NCBI RefSeq assembly: GCF_000473085.1
Contig: NZ_AXBA01000034.1
Coordinates: forward strand, 541 to 64,540
Length of the DNA: 64,000 nucleotides
From: Azorhizobium doebereinerae UFLA1-100
GTDB taxonomy: Bacteria > Pseudomonadota > Alphaproteobacteria > Rhizobiales > Xanthobacteraceae
Direction: 5' to 3'
The notes under the pieces are model-generated. The model was not told where the DNA came from. It ran no database searches and saw nothing but the letters and a program-made list of their open reading frames with translations. Numbering within the stretch: position 1 is the first letter of the stretch; the number at the start of each line of letters is the position of its first letter. A program made the position numbers and the translations under genes. Below are positions 40,630 through 50,874 of this stretch, in pieces.

Positions 40630-40662
40630 CGTGGATGCCCGGCCCCGTGCCGGGCGTCCACG
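40630..40662. repeat. REP-like intergenic palindrome
   Basis: 14-bp arms (one G-T pair) built on GATGCCCGGC / GCCGGGCGTC with a 5-base loop, between the convergent ssuD and MOSC genes. It resembles the GGATGCCCGG-type repeats scattered in alphaproteobacterial genomes. Confidence 0.6.
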
Positions 40663-40677
40663 GCCGGGCCGCTAGTG

Positions 40678-41229
40678 CTATACCGGCTCCAGCTTCAAGT
40701 GCGGTTCGGCGGGCCATTCGCAGGCGATGGTGTCGCCCACGCGTACCGGGCCGCCGGCGAGGACGATGGCCATCACGCCCGCCTTGCGGATCAGGGCGCC
40801 GTCGGCGTCCCGGTCCAGCACCGCACGGGTCAGGCCGGGTTGGAAATTGTCCAACTGCTTGCAGGGGTTGCGTAGGCCGGTTACCTCCACCACGGCGGCG
40901 GTGCCGAGGTGCAGCCGGGTGCCGCGCGGCAAGCCCAGCAGGTCGAGGCCGCGCGTCAGGATGTTCTCGCCGATGTCGCCGGGCCGGATGGCAAAGCCGT
41001 TGGCATTCAGCTCGTCCAGCAGTTCGGCATGCACCAGATGCACCTGCCGCAGGTTGGGCTGGGTGGGGTCGGCGGCCACCCGCGAACGGTGCTTCACCGT
41101 CACGCCCTCATGGGCGTCGCCCTCCACGCCGAGGCCCGCCAGCAGGCGGATCTCCGGCCGGGTCGCCTTGCTGAAGCTGTGCGTCGCGCTGACGCTGACC
41201 GAAAGAACCTGCGCCATCTCGTCCGGCAT
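40678..41229 (-). CDS. MOSC domain protein
   Basis: The 183-residue protein has the MOSC pattern GLGVEGDAHEGVTVKHRSRV, IRPGDIGENILTRGLDL and the conserved Cys in VTGLRNPCKQLDNFQPG. MOSC domains bind molybdenum cofactor or act in sulfur and metal-cluster chemistry; stand-alone proteins such as YiiM reduce N-hydroxylated substrates. It is convergent with ssuD, and no operon partner is apparent. Confidence 0.9.
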   Translation of the reverse strand: MPDEMAQVLSVSVSATHSFSKATRPEIRLLAGLGVEGDAHEGVTVKHRSRVAADPTQPNLRQVHLVHAELLDELNANGFAIRPGDIGENILTRGLDLLGLPRGTRLHLGTAAVVEVTGLRNPCKQLDNFQPGLTRAVLDRDADGALIRKAGVMAIVLAGGPVRVGDTIACEWPAEPHLKLEPV

Positions 41230-41285
41230 GACCGCTCCTGTCTCACCTGCTCCGGGCGAGGGGATAGCCGGTTTCCGTCCGTCCG

Positions 41286-43133
41286 TCAGGAGGCCGTGGG
41301 ATAGAGCGGCGCGAGGCGGGCGCCGCGCGGCGTCTTTTCCCTACGCGCCCGCGCCTTCTGCTCCGCCCGGAAGGCCTTGAGAAAGCCCGCGCCGTCGAAG
41401 CGGGCAGGCGTCGCGCCATAGAGGCGCTCGCGTAACTGGCCGAGCGCCTGCTCCAGCTCGGCGCTGCGCGGCGCGGCGGGCTCCTCGCGCACGGCGACAA
41501 GCCGCAGCCAAGCGAGCACGGCGCGGTGGGCGGCGCCGGCGTCATTGGCCTTGCACGCGGCGATGAGCGCCTGCTCGGCCTGGGCCGGATCACGTGGCGG
41601 GCGGGCGCTGCGCGCGGGCAAGGGGGCCTCCAGCGGGCCGGGCATTCCGGCGCGCGTCGGGTCGGAACGCCCCTTCCGCTTCAGCCGCGGCGCCAGTCGG
41701 CGGCCGATGGCGGACAGCACGAACACCGCGGCGATGAAGCCGAGCACGCCGGCCAGCGTCTCGCGGTGCCGCAACAGGAGGGCCGTGGCTCGCGTCCAGG
41801 CTTCTGACAGCGCGTCGGGGCGCGGCGTCTCGGCCGGCGGCGGCACGGCCGCGGACGAGGCACCCGTAGCGGCGGTGGGCGGCGCGGCGGGCTCGGCGGC
41901 GCGCGGATTCGGCGCCACGGTGAAGCTCTCGGCGGGCAGCACCGCCGTCTCCTGCGTCTGCGTCGCGGTGTTCCACCACGCCACCTCGATGGCCGGCAGG
42001 GTCACCGGGCCGGGGCGGGTGGGCACCACGGACACGGTCTTGGTGAGCAGCGCGCCGGCCTCGCCGCGCACCGGGGCGCTGTCGGCACGGCTGGTCTCCT
42101 CATACTGCCGCACGCCCGGCACCTCGGGCAGGGTCACCGGCGGCAGCTGGTTGGGGCCGGCGCCCTGCGCCTCCAGGCGGATGGTGCGGGTCAGCACCTC
42201 CCCGACCTTGGCGCCCTTGAGCGGGGTGGACCAGTCGCTGGAAAGCGTGACGCTGCGGGCGGGCAGGAACCAGCCCTTGGCGTCCGCCGGGCGCTCGCGC
42301 ACCTTGATCGCGAGCGGGTTGGACTTGACCGTGACGTCGCGCGTGTAGTCCGGCTGGCCGCTCAGCCAGGGCGAGGCGTTGGGGTTGCGGCCCAGCATCT
42401 GCGCCATCTCGGAGGGCAGGGCGCCGCCATTGTAGCCGGGCACCTTGGCCTCCAGCGTCACCGGCGGGATGTCGATGGTGCCTGAGCGCTGGGGGCGCAT
42501 CAGATAGCTCTGCTCGATCACCTGGTAGCGATTGCGGCCCACGGTGCGGAAATAGGCCCGCTGCTCGCCCTGCGGGGTGAAGGTGGCGCCCTCCGCGGCG
42601 ATGCGCGAGATGCCGCCGGCGCGGATGCCCAGCCGGTCATAGACGCGGATGGTCACCGGCACATCGCTCTGCACGAAGGGGGCGACGTCGCCGGCGTCCA
42701 GGCGCACGAACAGCGGCCGGTCCTCCAGCTCCGCCGTATTGGCAGCGGGGACGACGGTGAGGGTCAGCGGCGCGGACACCTGCCCGGCCACCGAGAGCGC
42801 GGGGATGGTGAGCTTGCCGGAGCGCCTTGGAGCGAGCGTGATAAGCCATTCGTTCACCGGCACCTTGCGGCCGTCCACGGTGAGCGAGCGGCTGCGGCGG
42901 CCCTGCTCGATGATGTCGAAGTCGCGGGTCAGAGCCGTGAGGTTCGGCGGCTCCTTGCCGTCGCCGTCGGTGAGGGTCAGCACCATCTGCACCGTGTCGC
43001 CGGCGATGATCGTGCCGGGCGATACCGTGGCGCTCAGCCGCGCGGCGGCAAGGGCGAGGCCCGGCGCCAGCACGAGGGCGAACAGGAGCAGAAGACCTGG
43101 GAGGGAGCGCATGGCCCGGGAAGCGGCCGTCAT
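41286..43133 (-). CDS. batD: BatD family protein
   Basis: The 615-residue protein has a signal peptide (LPGLLLLFALVLAPGLALAAA), repeated beta-rich domains typical of BatD (ITLAPRRSGKLTIPALSV; YLMRPQRSGTIDIPPVTLEA), and one C-terminal membrane helix (ETLAGVLGFIAAVFVLSAI) followed by a cytoplasmic tail. Bat proteins (Bacteroides aerotolerance) form an envelope complex of debated function. It overlaps the batB-batC gene by four bases. Confidence 0.88.
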   Translation of the reverse strand: MTAASRAMRSLPGLLLLFALVLAPGLALAAARLSATVSPGTIIAGDTVQMVLTLTDGDGKEPPNLTALTRDFDIIEQGRRSRSLTVDGRKVPVNEWLITLAPRRSGKLTIPALSVAGQVSAPLTLTVVPAANTAELEDRPLFVRLDAGDVAPFVQSDVPVTIRVYDRLGIRAGGISRIAAEGATFTPQGEQRAYFRTVGRNRYQVIEQSYLMRPQRSGTIDIPPVTLEAKVPGYNGGALPSEMAQMLGRNPNASPWLSGQPDYTRDVTVKSNPLAIKVRERPADAKGWFLPARSVTLSSDWSTPLKGAKVGEVLTRTIRLEAQGAGPNQLPPVTLPEVPGVRQYEETSRADSAPVRGEAGALLTKTVSVVPTRPGPVTLPAIEVAWWNTATQTQETAVLPAESFTVAPNPRAAEPAAPPTAATGASSAAVPPPAETPRPDALSEAWTRATALLLRHRETLAGVLGFIAAVFVLSAIGRRLAPRLKRKGRSDPTRAGMPGPLEAPLPARSARPPRDPAQAEQALIAACKANDAGAAHRAVLAWLRLVAVREEPAAPRSAELEQALGQLRERLYGATPARFDGAGFLKAFRAEQKARARREKTPRGARLAPLYPTAS

Positions 43134-45280
43134 GGCTGGTCCACCCCCGCCACCGGCACGACGCGGCCGGTGTAATGGGCGCGGATGCGCGCGCGCAGCA
43201 GGCCCATGGGGTCGTCCGGCACCATGCGTAGCGCTTGTTCACGGCTCTGGTCCTGCTCGGTCATGGGCCGCGTGCCGATGGCGATGGGCGGCGCGCCGTC
43301 CTTGTCGCCATCCGGGTCGCCGTCCTGCGGCTGGCCGAGCTGCACCGGTTGGCGCGGGCCGGCGTCCGCCGGCCGAGGCTGCGGCTGCGGCGGGGCGTCC
43401 GGCTGCGGCTGAGCCGGCTGGGGCTGGGCGCCGGGCTGGCCGTTGCCGGCCTCCTTCTGCGGCTCCTGCTTGGCCGGGTCCGGCTTTGCGGGTTCCGGCT
43501 TGGCGGGCTCGTTCCCCGCGCCCTTCGGCTCGGGCTTGGCTGGCTCGGGCTTGGGCTCCGGCTTCTGCTGAGCCTGCTTGTCCTGCCCTTGCTTGTCCTG
43601 GCCGGGTTTGGGCTGGGCCTTGGCCTGGTCGTCGCCGTCAGGCTTCTGGTCCTTCTGGTCCTTGCCCTGGTCCTGTGGCTTGTTCTGCGCGCTGTCCTGC
43701 TTCTGGTCGGCCTTGTCCTTGTTCTGGTCCTGGTTCTGGCTTTGATCCTGGTTCTTCTGGTCGTTGGAGCCGCCCCCGCCGCCGGAGCCGCCGCCTCCGC
43801 CGCCCTGGCCCTTCTGGTCCTGCGGCGGCTGCGGCAGGTCCGGCTTGTTCTTGTCGTCGAGGATCTTCTGCACCAAGGCGCGATTGTAGATGGCGTCCGC
43901 ATTCTCCGGATCGGCCTTGAGCGCGGCGTCATACGCCTTCAGCGCGTCTTCCAGCTTGCCCGCGCGGGCCAGGGCGTTGCCGCGGTTGTAGTCGCCGTCC
44001 GGCGTGCGGGCGAAGACGTTCGCCGCCCGGTCGTAGTCGCCGTCCTTGTAGAGCGCGCTCGCCTGCCAGTTGGGATCGCGGAAGCTCTGCGTCGCCCCGG
44101 TATAGTCCTGCTGTTTGAAGGCGCTGGCGCCCTGCTGGTCGGGCGTCTGCCAGAGGTCGCGCCAGCGCTGCTCCAGCGTGGGCGTAGCGGTCTCCGCCCG
44201 TGCCTCGCCGCCGCTGCCGCCGGCCGCCAGCACCGCGAGCGCCAGCACCGCGATCCAGCCGCGCCGGAAGGCGAGGGGCGCGAGCGCCAGCACGGCGATC
44301 AGGAGCCAGGGTCCCATGTCCATCCATTGGTCGGCGGAAAGGCCGGTGTTCTGCAGGTCGGACTTGGCCGACCCTGCTGCAGGCTTGGCGAAAAGCGTGT
44401 CGAGATCACGGTCGCCGGCGGTAAGCGGGGTGAAAGCTCCGCCGCCTGCCTCCGCCACCTGCTTCAGCCCCGCCTCGTCCAGCCGCGTGGTGAGGGGCGT
44501 GCCGTCCCGCGCGCGCAGGATGCGGCCGTCGAAGGCGAGCAGCGGCGTCGGCGCGTCGGCCCCGACGCCCAGCACGTTCACGCTATAGCCTGCCGCGGCT
44601 GCGGCTGCGGCGGTGGCGCGGGTCTGGTCCGGCCGGTCGCCCAGCCCGTCGGTGATCAGTACGATGCGGCCGGCAGGCGCGCCGGTGTTCTTCAGCAGGT
44701 CTACGGCGGCGCGGATCGCCATGTCCGGACGGTTGTCCATCACCGGCATCAGGTCGGTGGCGATCTCCGGCAGCATCTGCCCGACCACCCGCGCGTCCTC
44801 GGTGAGCGGCGAGGCGACGAAGGGCGCATCGGCGAAGATGATGAGGCCCACCTGTCCGCCGCGCATCCGGCGCAGGATGTCGTCCACCTTGTGCCGGGCG
44901 GCGCCGAGCCGCGTCGGATTTTGGTCGGTGGCGTTCATGGACTGGGCGAGGCTCAGCACGATCACCGTGGGGTCGATGCGGTCGAGCGCCGGCGTGGGCA
45001 GCTTCTGCCAGGCGGGGCCGGCCATGGCGACGGCGGCGAGCGTCCAGGCCGCGAGCAGCAGCACCACCGGCCATTTGCCCGCCCGGCCCTTGTCCTTCAG
45101 CGCCAGGTGCCGCAGCAGGTGCGCGTCCACCAGCCCCTGCCAGGCACTGCGCCCCGCGCCCATGCGCCGCCACGCGAGGATGGCGAACAGCACGGCGGGG
45201 ACCAACGCCAGCAGCCACAGCGGGCGCAGGAAATGGAAATCGGCTGGGATGAAGCCGGGCAGGGCGAAGGGCAGCGTCAT
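43130..45280 (-). CDS. BatB-BatC fusion: VWA domain, TPRs and long low-complexity tail
   Basis: The 716-residue protein combines a BatB part with a BatC part. It has two N-terminal membrane helices, a VWA domain (about 95-300) and a further membrane helix pair near 350-380. TPR repeats follow (about 430-500; YNRGNALARAGKLEDALKAY, NADAIYNRALVQKIL). A roughly 180-residue tail of Gln, Lys, Pro and Asp repeats (QNQDQNKDK, KPEPKPEPAKPEPK) comes next, with a short conserved end. In the VWA MIDAS the first Asp is replaced by Ser110 (VLSLAQSM), while LITDGLGD is kept, so metal binding may be lost. The ATG at 45280 precedes the first helix. Confidence 0.86.
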   Translation of the reverse strand: MTLPFALPGFIPADFHFLRPLWLLALVPAVLFAILAWRRMGAGRSAWQGLVDAHLLRHLALKDKGRAGKWPVVLLLAAWTLAAVAMAGPAWQKLPTPALDRIDPTVIVLSLAQSMNATDQNPTRLGAARHKVDDILRRMRGGQVGLIIFADAPFVASPLTEDARVVGQMLPEIATDLMPVMDNRPDMAIRAAVDLLKNTGAPAGRIVLITDGLGDRPDQTRATAAAAAAAGYSVNVLGVGADAPTPLLAFDGRILRARDGTPLTTRLDEAGLKQVAEAGGGAFTPLTAGDRDLDTLFAKPAAGSAKSDLQNTGLSADQWMDMGPWLLIAVLALAPLAFRRGWIAVLALAVLAAGGSGGEARAETATPTLEQRWRDLWQTPDQQGASAFKQQDYTGATQSFRDPNWQASALYKDGDYDRAANVFARTPDGDYNRGNALARAGKLEDALKAYDAALKADPENADAIYNRALVQKILDDKNKPDLPQPPQDQKGQGGGGGGSGGGGGSNDQKNQDQSQNQDQNKDKADQKQDSAQNKPQDQGKDQKDQKPDGDDQAKAQPKPGQDKQGQDKQAQQKPEPKPEPAKPEPKGAGNEPAKPEPAKPDPAKQEPQKEAGNGQPGAQPQPAQPQPDAPPQPQPRPADAGPRQPVQLGQPQDGDPDGDKDGAPPIAIGTRPMTEQDQSREQALRMVPDDPMGLLRARIRAHYTGRVVPVAGVDQP

Positions 45281-46329
45281 GGACGGGCGCCCTCGGTAGC
45301 CGCCCCTTCGGGCGCGCCGCCCTCGGCCGGAAATGCCACGGCGGGCGCGCGGGACAGGCGGGGCAGCAGCAGCGCGAGGCCGAACAGGAAGCTCAGGCCC
45401 AGCGCCGCGCCGAGCGGCCATTGGAACAGCGACACCGTGGGGCTGAGATAGACCGGATCGCCGGTGACCGGCTCCATGCGGTTGATGTCGTCATAGATGC
45501 CGGCGAGCCCGGCGGCATCGCGGGCACGGAAATAGCGCCCGCCGGTCGCGTCGGCGATCTTGACCAGGGCTTCCTCGTCCAGGTCGGCGGAGGGGTTGAC
45601 CATGCGCTGGCCCACGGCGAAGGCGTCGGCGCCGACCCCGATGGTGTAGATCTTCACCCCGTTGGCGCGGGCGATCTCGGTGGCCTGAACCGGGTCCAGC
45701 ATGCCGGAATTGTTGGCGCCGTCGGTGAGCAGCACCAGCACCCGTTCCTCCTGCGGCCGGGTGCGCAGCGTCTTCACGGCGAGCGCGATGGCGTCGCCGA
45801 TGGCGGTTTCCTGTCCGGTGAGGCCGATGCTGGAGGTGCGCAGGAGATCACGCACCACGTTGCGGTCGAAGGTCAGCGGCGCCTGTACATAGGCCCGGCT
45901 GGAGAACAGGATCAGCCCCACCCGGTCACCCTTGCGGCGGGCGATGAAATCGTCGGCCACGCCCTTCACCACGGTGAGGCGGTCCACCGGAACGCCGTCG
46001 TGGGAGAAATCCTGCCGGGCCATGGAGCCGGAGAGGTCCACGGCCATCATCAGGTCGCGGCCTTCCACCGGCACGGCCACCGGCGTGCCCACATAGGCCG
46101 GGCGCATGGCGGCTGCCACCAGCAGCAGCCAGATCATCGTCAGCAGCGACAGGCGCAAGAGGCGCCGCCGGCGCCCCCCGTCGGAGATGAGGCCGGCACC
46201 AGCGATTTCCTGGAAGAAGGGCAGACGCAGCGCGCCGGCGCGGGTCTTCGGGGCCGGACGCATCAGGACCCGCGCGATCAGCGGCAGCGGCAGGAAGAGG
46301 GCGGCCCAGAGCCACTGGAAGCTCATCAT
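45277..46329 (-). CDS. batA: BatA-type VWA protein
   Basis: The 350-residue protein has two N-terminal membrane helices (FQWLWAALFLPLPLIARVLM; LLTMIWLLLVAAAM) and a VWA domain with an intact MIDAS (VDLSGSMARQDF, LLTDGANNSG). A C-terminal membrane helix follows (WPLGAALGLSFLFGLALLLP). This is the BatA layout. Its ATG overlaps the stop of the DUF4381 gene, and its stop overlaps the batB-batC start. BatA and BatB are thought to pair in the membrane. Confidence 0.92.
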   Translation of the reverse strand: MMSFQWLWAALFLPLPLIARVLMRPAPKTRAGALRLPFFQEIAGAGLISDGGRRRRLLRLSLLTMIWLLLVAAAMRPAYVGTPVAVPVEGRDLMMAVDLSGSMARQDFSHDGVPVDRLTVVKGVADDFIARRKGDRVGLILFSSRAYVQAPLTFDRNVVRDLLRTSSIGLTGQETAIGDAIALAVKTLRTRPQEERVLVLLTDGANNSGMLDPVQATEIARANGVKIYTIGVGADAFAVGQRMVNPSADLDEEALVKIADATGGRYFRARDAAGLAGIYDDINRMEPVTGDPVYLSPTVSLFQWPLGAALGLSFLFGLALLLPRLSRAPAVAFPAEGGAPEGAATEGARP

Positions 46330-46853
46330 GCGTTGCCCCGGATCCAGCGCTTCAGGGCGCGCACCAGCGCGGCCCGGTCCATGGCCGTGGCCTCGGGGGC
46401 GGCGGGGGGCAGATAGGGGGCGATGCTGAGAAAGCGGCCGACTTCCTGTGGCAGGCCGGACTTGCCTTGGCCGAGGAAGGCCTGCCAGCCGTCGCCGGTC
46501 AGCACGGCGGCGCCGGGATGGTCGGCACGGGTCAGCAGGATGCGGCGCACCAGCACGGCGGCGGCCGCGCCTACTGCGCGGGCATCGCCGTAGCGCGCGG
46601 TGTCGGCGGCGATGGCGTCCAGTTCGCGCAGTGCGCGATAGCCCAGGGTCTGACGCCGCCGCCATTCCAGGGCGGCGGCCAGCAGAGCCAGCAGCACCAG
46701 CAGGACGGCCAGCATCCACCAGCCCGGTGCGGGCGGCCAGAACGGCACCGGCGGCGGCAGGTGGATGTCGCGCAGGGCGAGCAAAGGATCGGCGGCGCTG
46801 GGGTCCAGCGTGAGGGCGGGGGCGCCCGGGGGGGGAGGGGTCTGCGGGTTCAT
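46326..46853 (-). CDS. DUF4381 family membrane protein
   Basis: The 175-residue protein has a Pro-rich N-terminus (LRDIHLPPPVPFWPPAPGWW), one membrane helix (MLAVLLVLLALLAAALEW) and a helical cytoplasmic part (YRALRELDAIAADTARY, GDGWQAFLGQGKSGL). This matches DUF4381, which regularly lies between the DUF58 and batA genes in moxR-bat operons. Confidence 0.88.
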   Translation of the reverse strand: MNPQTPPPPGAPALTLDPSAADPLLALRDIHLPPPVPFWPPAPGWWMLAVLLVLLALLAAALEWRRRQTLGYRALRELDAIAADTARYGDARAVGAAAAVLVRRILLTRADHPGAAVLTGDGWQAFLGQGKSGLPQEVGRFLSIAPYLPPAAPEATAMDRAALVRALKRWIRGNA

Positions 46854-47824
46854 GCGGCGTTGTCCCGCGCCGGCTTGCGACCCATGCGGGCCGGGTGCAG
46901 CAGTTCGGCCGGATCCTCGCCGGTGCGCAGCGGCACGAAGCCCATGCCGCGCTGGCGGGCGGCGGTCTCCACCGCCAGCCGCCGCGCGGCGAAGCGCCGG
47001 GCGTAGGCCTCGCGCACCGCGAGGCTGTCGGCATCCAGCGTCGCCACGGCGGTGCCGTCGCTGACCGGATAGGCGCCGCGCGCCGGGGTCGCGGCCTCCA
47101 GGGCGTCATAGATGAAGACGTTGGTGATGTTCGCCTGGAGCGAGAGCCGGTTCAACTCGCGCGCCGCCGCCGCGTCGAAATCGTGGAAATCGCTGACGAT
47201 GAAGACCAGCGCGCCCGGCCGCGCGGTGAGGCGCAGGCGGGCGATGGCCTCGGCGAGGCGCGGCTCGGACGCGGCGCCGGCCGCCTCGGTACCGAAACGA
47301 TCCTGGGTGGCGTCCGCCAGCGCCTTGACGAAGCCCAGCACCCGGGCGCGGCTGCGCTGCGGGCTGAAGGAGAGGACGCCGGAGGGCGAGAGCACGGCGC
47401 CGCCGACCCGGTCGCCACCGTCCATGGAGGTCCAGGCCAGCACGGCGGCGGCCTTGGCGGCGAGCACCGACTTGAAGCTGGCGCGGGTGCCGAAGCGCAT
47501 GAAGCTGCGGGCGTCCATCAGGATGAGGACGGGGCGCTCGCGCTCCTCCTGGAACAGCTTGGTGTGGGTGCGGCCGGTGCGGGCGGTCACCCGCCAGTCG
47601 ATGGTGCGGATGTCGTCGCCCGGCTGATAGGCGCGCACCTCGTCGAATTCCATGCCGCGCCCGCGGAACGGCGAGCGGTAGCCGCCATTCTGCTGGGTGC
47701 GCACCTTGCCGCGCGCGCCGAAGCCGTCCCGCCCGCCGGGACGCATGGCGATCAGCTCGTCGAGGCGCGCGACGAGGCCATGGAAGTCCGGGCTGGAGAA
47801 ATCGGGAATGGTCCCTTTGCTCAT
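46850..47824 (-). CDS. DUF58 family protein
   Basis: The 324-residue protein has the DUF58 signature GRGMEFDEVRAYQPGDDIRT followed by IDWRVTARTGRTHTKLFQEE, then a VWA-like part (VLILMDARSFMRFGTR). DUF58 proteins are conserved MoxR partners of unknown biochemical role. It overlaps the DUF4381 gene by four bases and lies 39 bp from moxR. Confidence 0.93.
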   Translation of the reverse strand: MSKGTIPDFSSPDFHGLVARLDELIAMRPGGRDGFGARGKVRTQQNGGYRSPFRGRGMEFDEVRAYQPGDDIRTIDWRVTARTGRTHTKLFQEERERPVLILMDARSFMRFGTRASFKSVLAAKAAAVLAWTSMDGGDRVGGAVLSPSGVLSFSPQRSRARVLGFVKALADATQDRFGTEAAGAASEPRLAEAIARLRLTARPGALVFIVSDFHDFDAAAARELNRLSLQANITNVFIYDALEAATPARGAYPVSDGTAVATLDADSLAVREAYARRFAARRLAVETAARQRGMGFVPLRTGEDPAELLHPARMGRKPARDNAA

Positions 47825-47863
47825 GTCCCAATGCTCATGGCGCGTTCGCCGACCCGCTCCACC

Positions 47864-48880
<1,017 letters not shown>

Positions 48881-49016
48881 TACTGGCGTTCGTTCCGATT
48901 GAGCATCCACCGCGGAACTCTATAACCCAGAGCACCCGCCCGCCGAAAACTTTCAATGCGGGTGATCACATACCTGTGGCTTCCAGTCGCTCCGCGCAGC
49001 GTCCCGCCGGCCGCCC

Positions 49017-49062
49017 GCGGCACCATGCGGGTGGGGCTCGGGAGAGGATGGCATGGTGCCGC
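49017..49062. repeat. 12-bp perfect inverted repeat with 22-base loop
   Basis: GCGGCACCATGC (49017-49028) and GCATGGTGCCGC (49051-49062) lie in the 280 bp gap between moxR and the hydrolase gene, downstream of the latter. It may be its terminator or a binding site. The rest of the gap shows nothing I can support. Confidence 0.45.
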
Positions 49063-49160
49063 TAGGGTAGGCGATCAGTCTCGCAGCATTGGCTGGCGGG
49101 GGCCTTGCACCGCGATGCCGAGCGCTCGTCGTTGTCAAAAGGTAATATACAACGGCACGG

Positions 49161-50639
49161 CTAGGGCCGCGTCGCCTCGGCTTTCGCTGCAGATCCCATG
49201 CCGTCTTCGATCCGGCCCAGCAGGTAGGGATAGAAGGGGTTGGACGACATACGCAGCAGCGAGTCGAGATTGACGATCAGCGTGCCGCGCTCGCCCCGCG
49301 CGGCGAGACTGCCGAGGTTGAGCCCGAAATTCTCCGCCGGGTCCGGATTAAGCCCGTAGAGACTGTCGCTGGTGGGGAAGGGCAGGGCCACGTGGGACAG
49401 CGAATAAACGTCGATGGGATAGGCGAGGCCGAGGTCCACCACCTCCTCGGCGGTGCCGCCCGCCGGAGTGATGCGCGCGACCACGGCGGCGGTGTCCGAA
49501 CTGGCGTTGGTGATGACGGTGGTGGTGAAGGCCCGCGGCGCCGGCGGCAGGATGCGGTCGAGCAGGGTGTCGGAGGCCGCTCGCAGCAGCGGCCCGAACT
49601 TGGTGTTGCGGTTGATGTCGAACAATACCAGCTCGCTGCCGTTGGCCGGCAACTGGCTATAGAGCGCCGAGACGATGGCGCGGGTAGAGACCGTGAAGTC
49701 CATCACCGACTGGAAGGTGAGCACCGGCGGCAGGCCCTGCCAGCGGTTGCTGCGGGCGTGGTCGGCGATGCGCTGCTGGAGGGCCTGGGTCAGCAGGTGC
49801 GACTGGCGCGCGCCGTTGATGGGAAAGGAATTGTATTTGAACGGGTTGAATTCCGGCAGCACGCCCAGCCACGCCGCCTTGGCGAAGGCCGGCAGGATGG
49901 CCGGTATGCCGGCGAGGCCGGCGAAGCGGGCGAAAGCGGTGATGCCGACCATGGGCGAGATCAGCACCACCCGCTCGGGCTGGGCGAGCTTGGGGTCGTC
50001 GATGGCGTCGAGCGCATACATCAGCGCCAGCGCGCCGCCGTTGGAGAAGCCGACGATCTGCAGCGGCTTCGGCGCCGGCACGCGGCGGCGGGCCTCGCGC
50101 ACCGCCAGCCGCGTGGCGGCCAGCCACTGCTCCCAGGTGGCGTCGGTGAGCGCGCCGGGCACGGTGCCGTGCGCCGGCAGGCGGATGGCGATGGCGAGAT
50201 ACCCGCGGTCGCGATAGCGCCGGGCGATGTGGCGCAGGCTGTAGGGCGAATCGGTAAGGCCGTGCAGGAACACCGCCACGCCGACCGGTGGGCCGTCCGG
50301 CTCCAGCACATACGAGCGGTTCCAGTCCTGCGCGAAATGCCCGGGATAGACCGGGCTGCCCTCGAAATAGCGGTTGACCGGAACCCGGTCCTTCGGCGGC
50401 AGCTTCTGCGTCACCTCGGCCCGGACGTCGTCGAAGATGCGCTGCTCGGCCTTCAGGTAGCCGGCCCAATCCGCCTGGTCGAGCGCAGCGATGCTCAGTT
50501 CCTTGGGCACGTAGGAATGCCAGGGCTCCAGCGGGTCGCCGCGCTGGGAATCATAGGCGCGGATGGCGAGCAGGGTGAGCGCGCTGACGGCGATGGCCGT
50601 GGCGCTCCACTTCAGGATCTTGACGAGGCGTCGGCGCAT
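49161..50639 (-). CDS. Membrane-anchored alpha/beta hydrolase
   Basis: The 492-residue protein has an N-terminal membrane anchor (ILKWSATAIAVSALTLLAI). The hydrolase core has the oxyanion motif FLHGLTDSPYSLRHIA, LPAHGTVPGALTDATWEQW and the nucleophile elbow GFSNGGALALMY. This resembles monoacylglycerol lipase or serine-aminopeptidase S33-type enzymes; a roughly 200-residue C-terminal part is less typical. The ATG at 50639 precedes the anchor (MRRRLVKIL). No operon partner is evident. Confidence 0.82.
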   Translation of the reverse strand: MRRRLVKILKWSATAIAVSALTLLAIRAYDSQRGDPLEPWHSYVPKELSIAALDQADWAGYLKAEQRIFDDVRAEVTQKLPPKDRVPVNRYFEGSPVYPGHFAQDWNRSYVLEPDGPPVGVAVFLHGLTDSPYSLRHIARRYRDRGYLAIAIRLPAHGTVPGALTDATWEQWLAATRLAVREARRRVPAPKPLQIVGFSNGGALALMYALDAIDDPKLAQPERVVLISPMVGITAFARFAGLAGIPAILPAFAKAAWLGVLPEFNPFKYNSFPINGARQSHLLTQALQQRIADHARSNRWQGLPPVLTFQSVMDFTVSTRAIVSALYSQLPANGSELVLFDINRNTKFGPLLRAASDTLLDRILPPAPRAFTTTVITNASSDTAAVVARITPAGGTAEEVVDLGLAYPIDVYSLSHVALPFPTSDSLYGLNPDPAENFGLNLGSLAARGERGTLIVNLDSLLRMSSNPFYPYLLGRIEDGMGSAAKAEATRP

Positions 50640-50874
50640 GGGCGGGAACTCTCGGCCGTGTCGGTCGTGTGGCGGGGAAGGCGGATCGGCAACCGGAGGC
50701 TGCGCCTGCCGTTGCGCGATCAATCCAGGGAAATCGCATTGCTGTCCAGCCGGATCCGGTGGGGTTCCCCGGCTGTCTCACGGCAGCCGGAGGGTGCTAT
50801 GGTGCGCCGATGCGGAAGCGGATGTTGAACCTCCGGGCCGGGCGCATAGGCCTTGCCAGCCTTGGATCTGGCCG

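Noticed and set aside
43235-45451. Open reading frame of 738 codons on the plus strand, Leu/Val-rich and membrane-like
   Set aside because: It is the complement of the batB-batC repeat-rich gene; the apparent hydrophobic repeats are the reverse reading of Gln/Lys/Pro/Asp codons.
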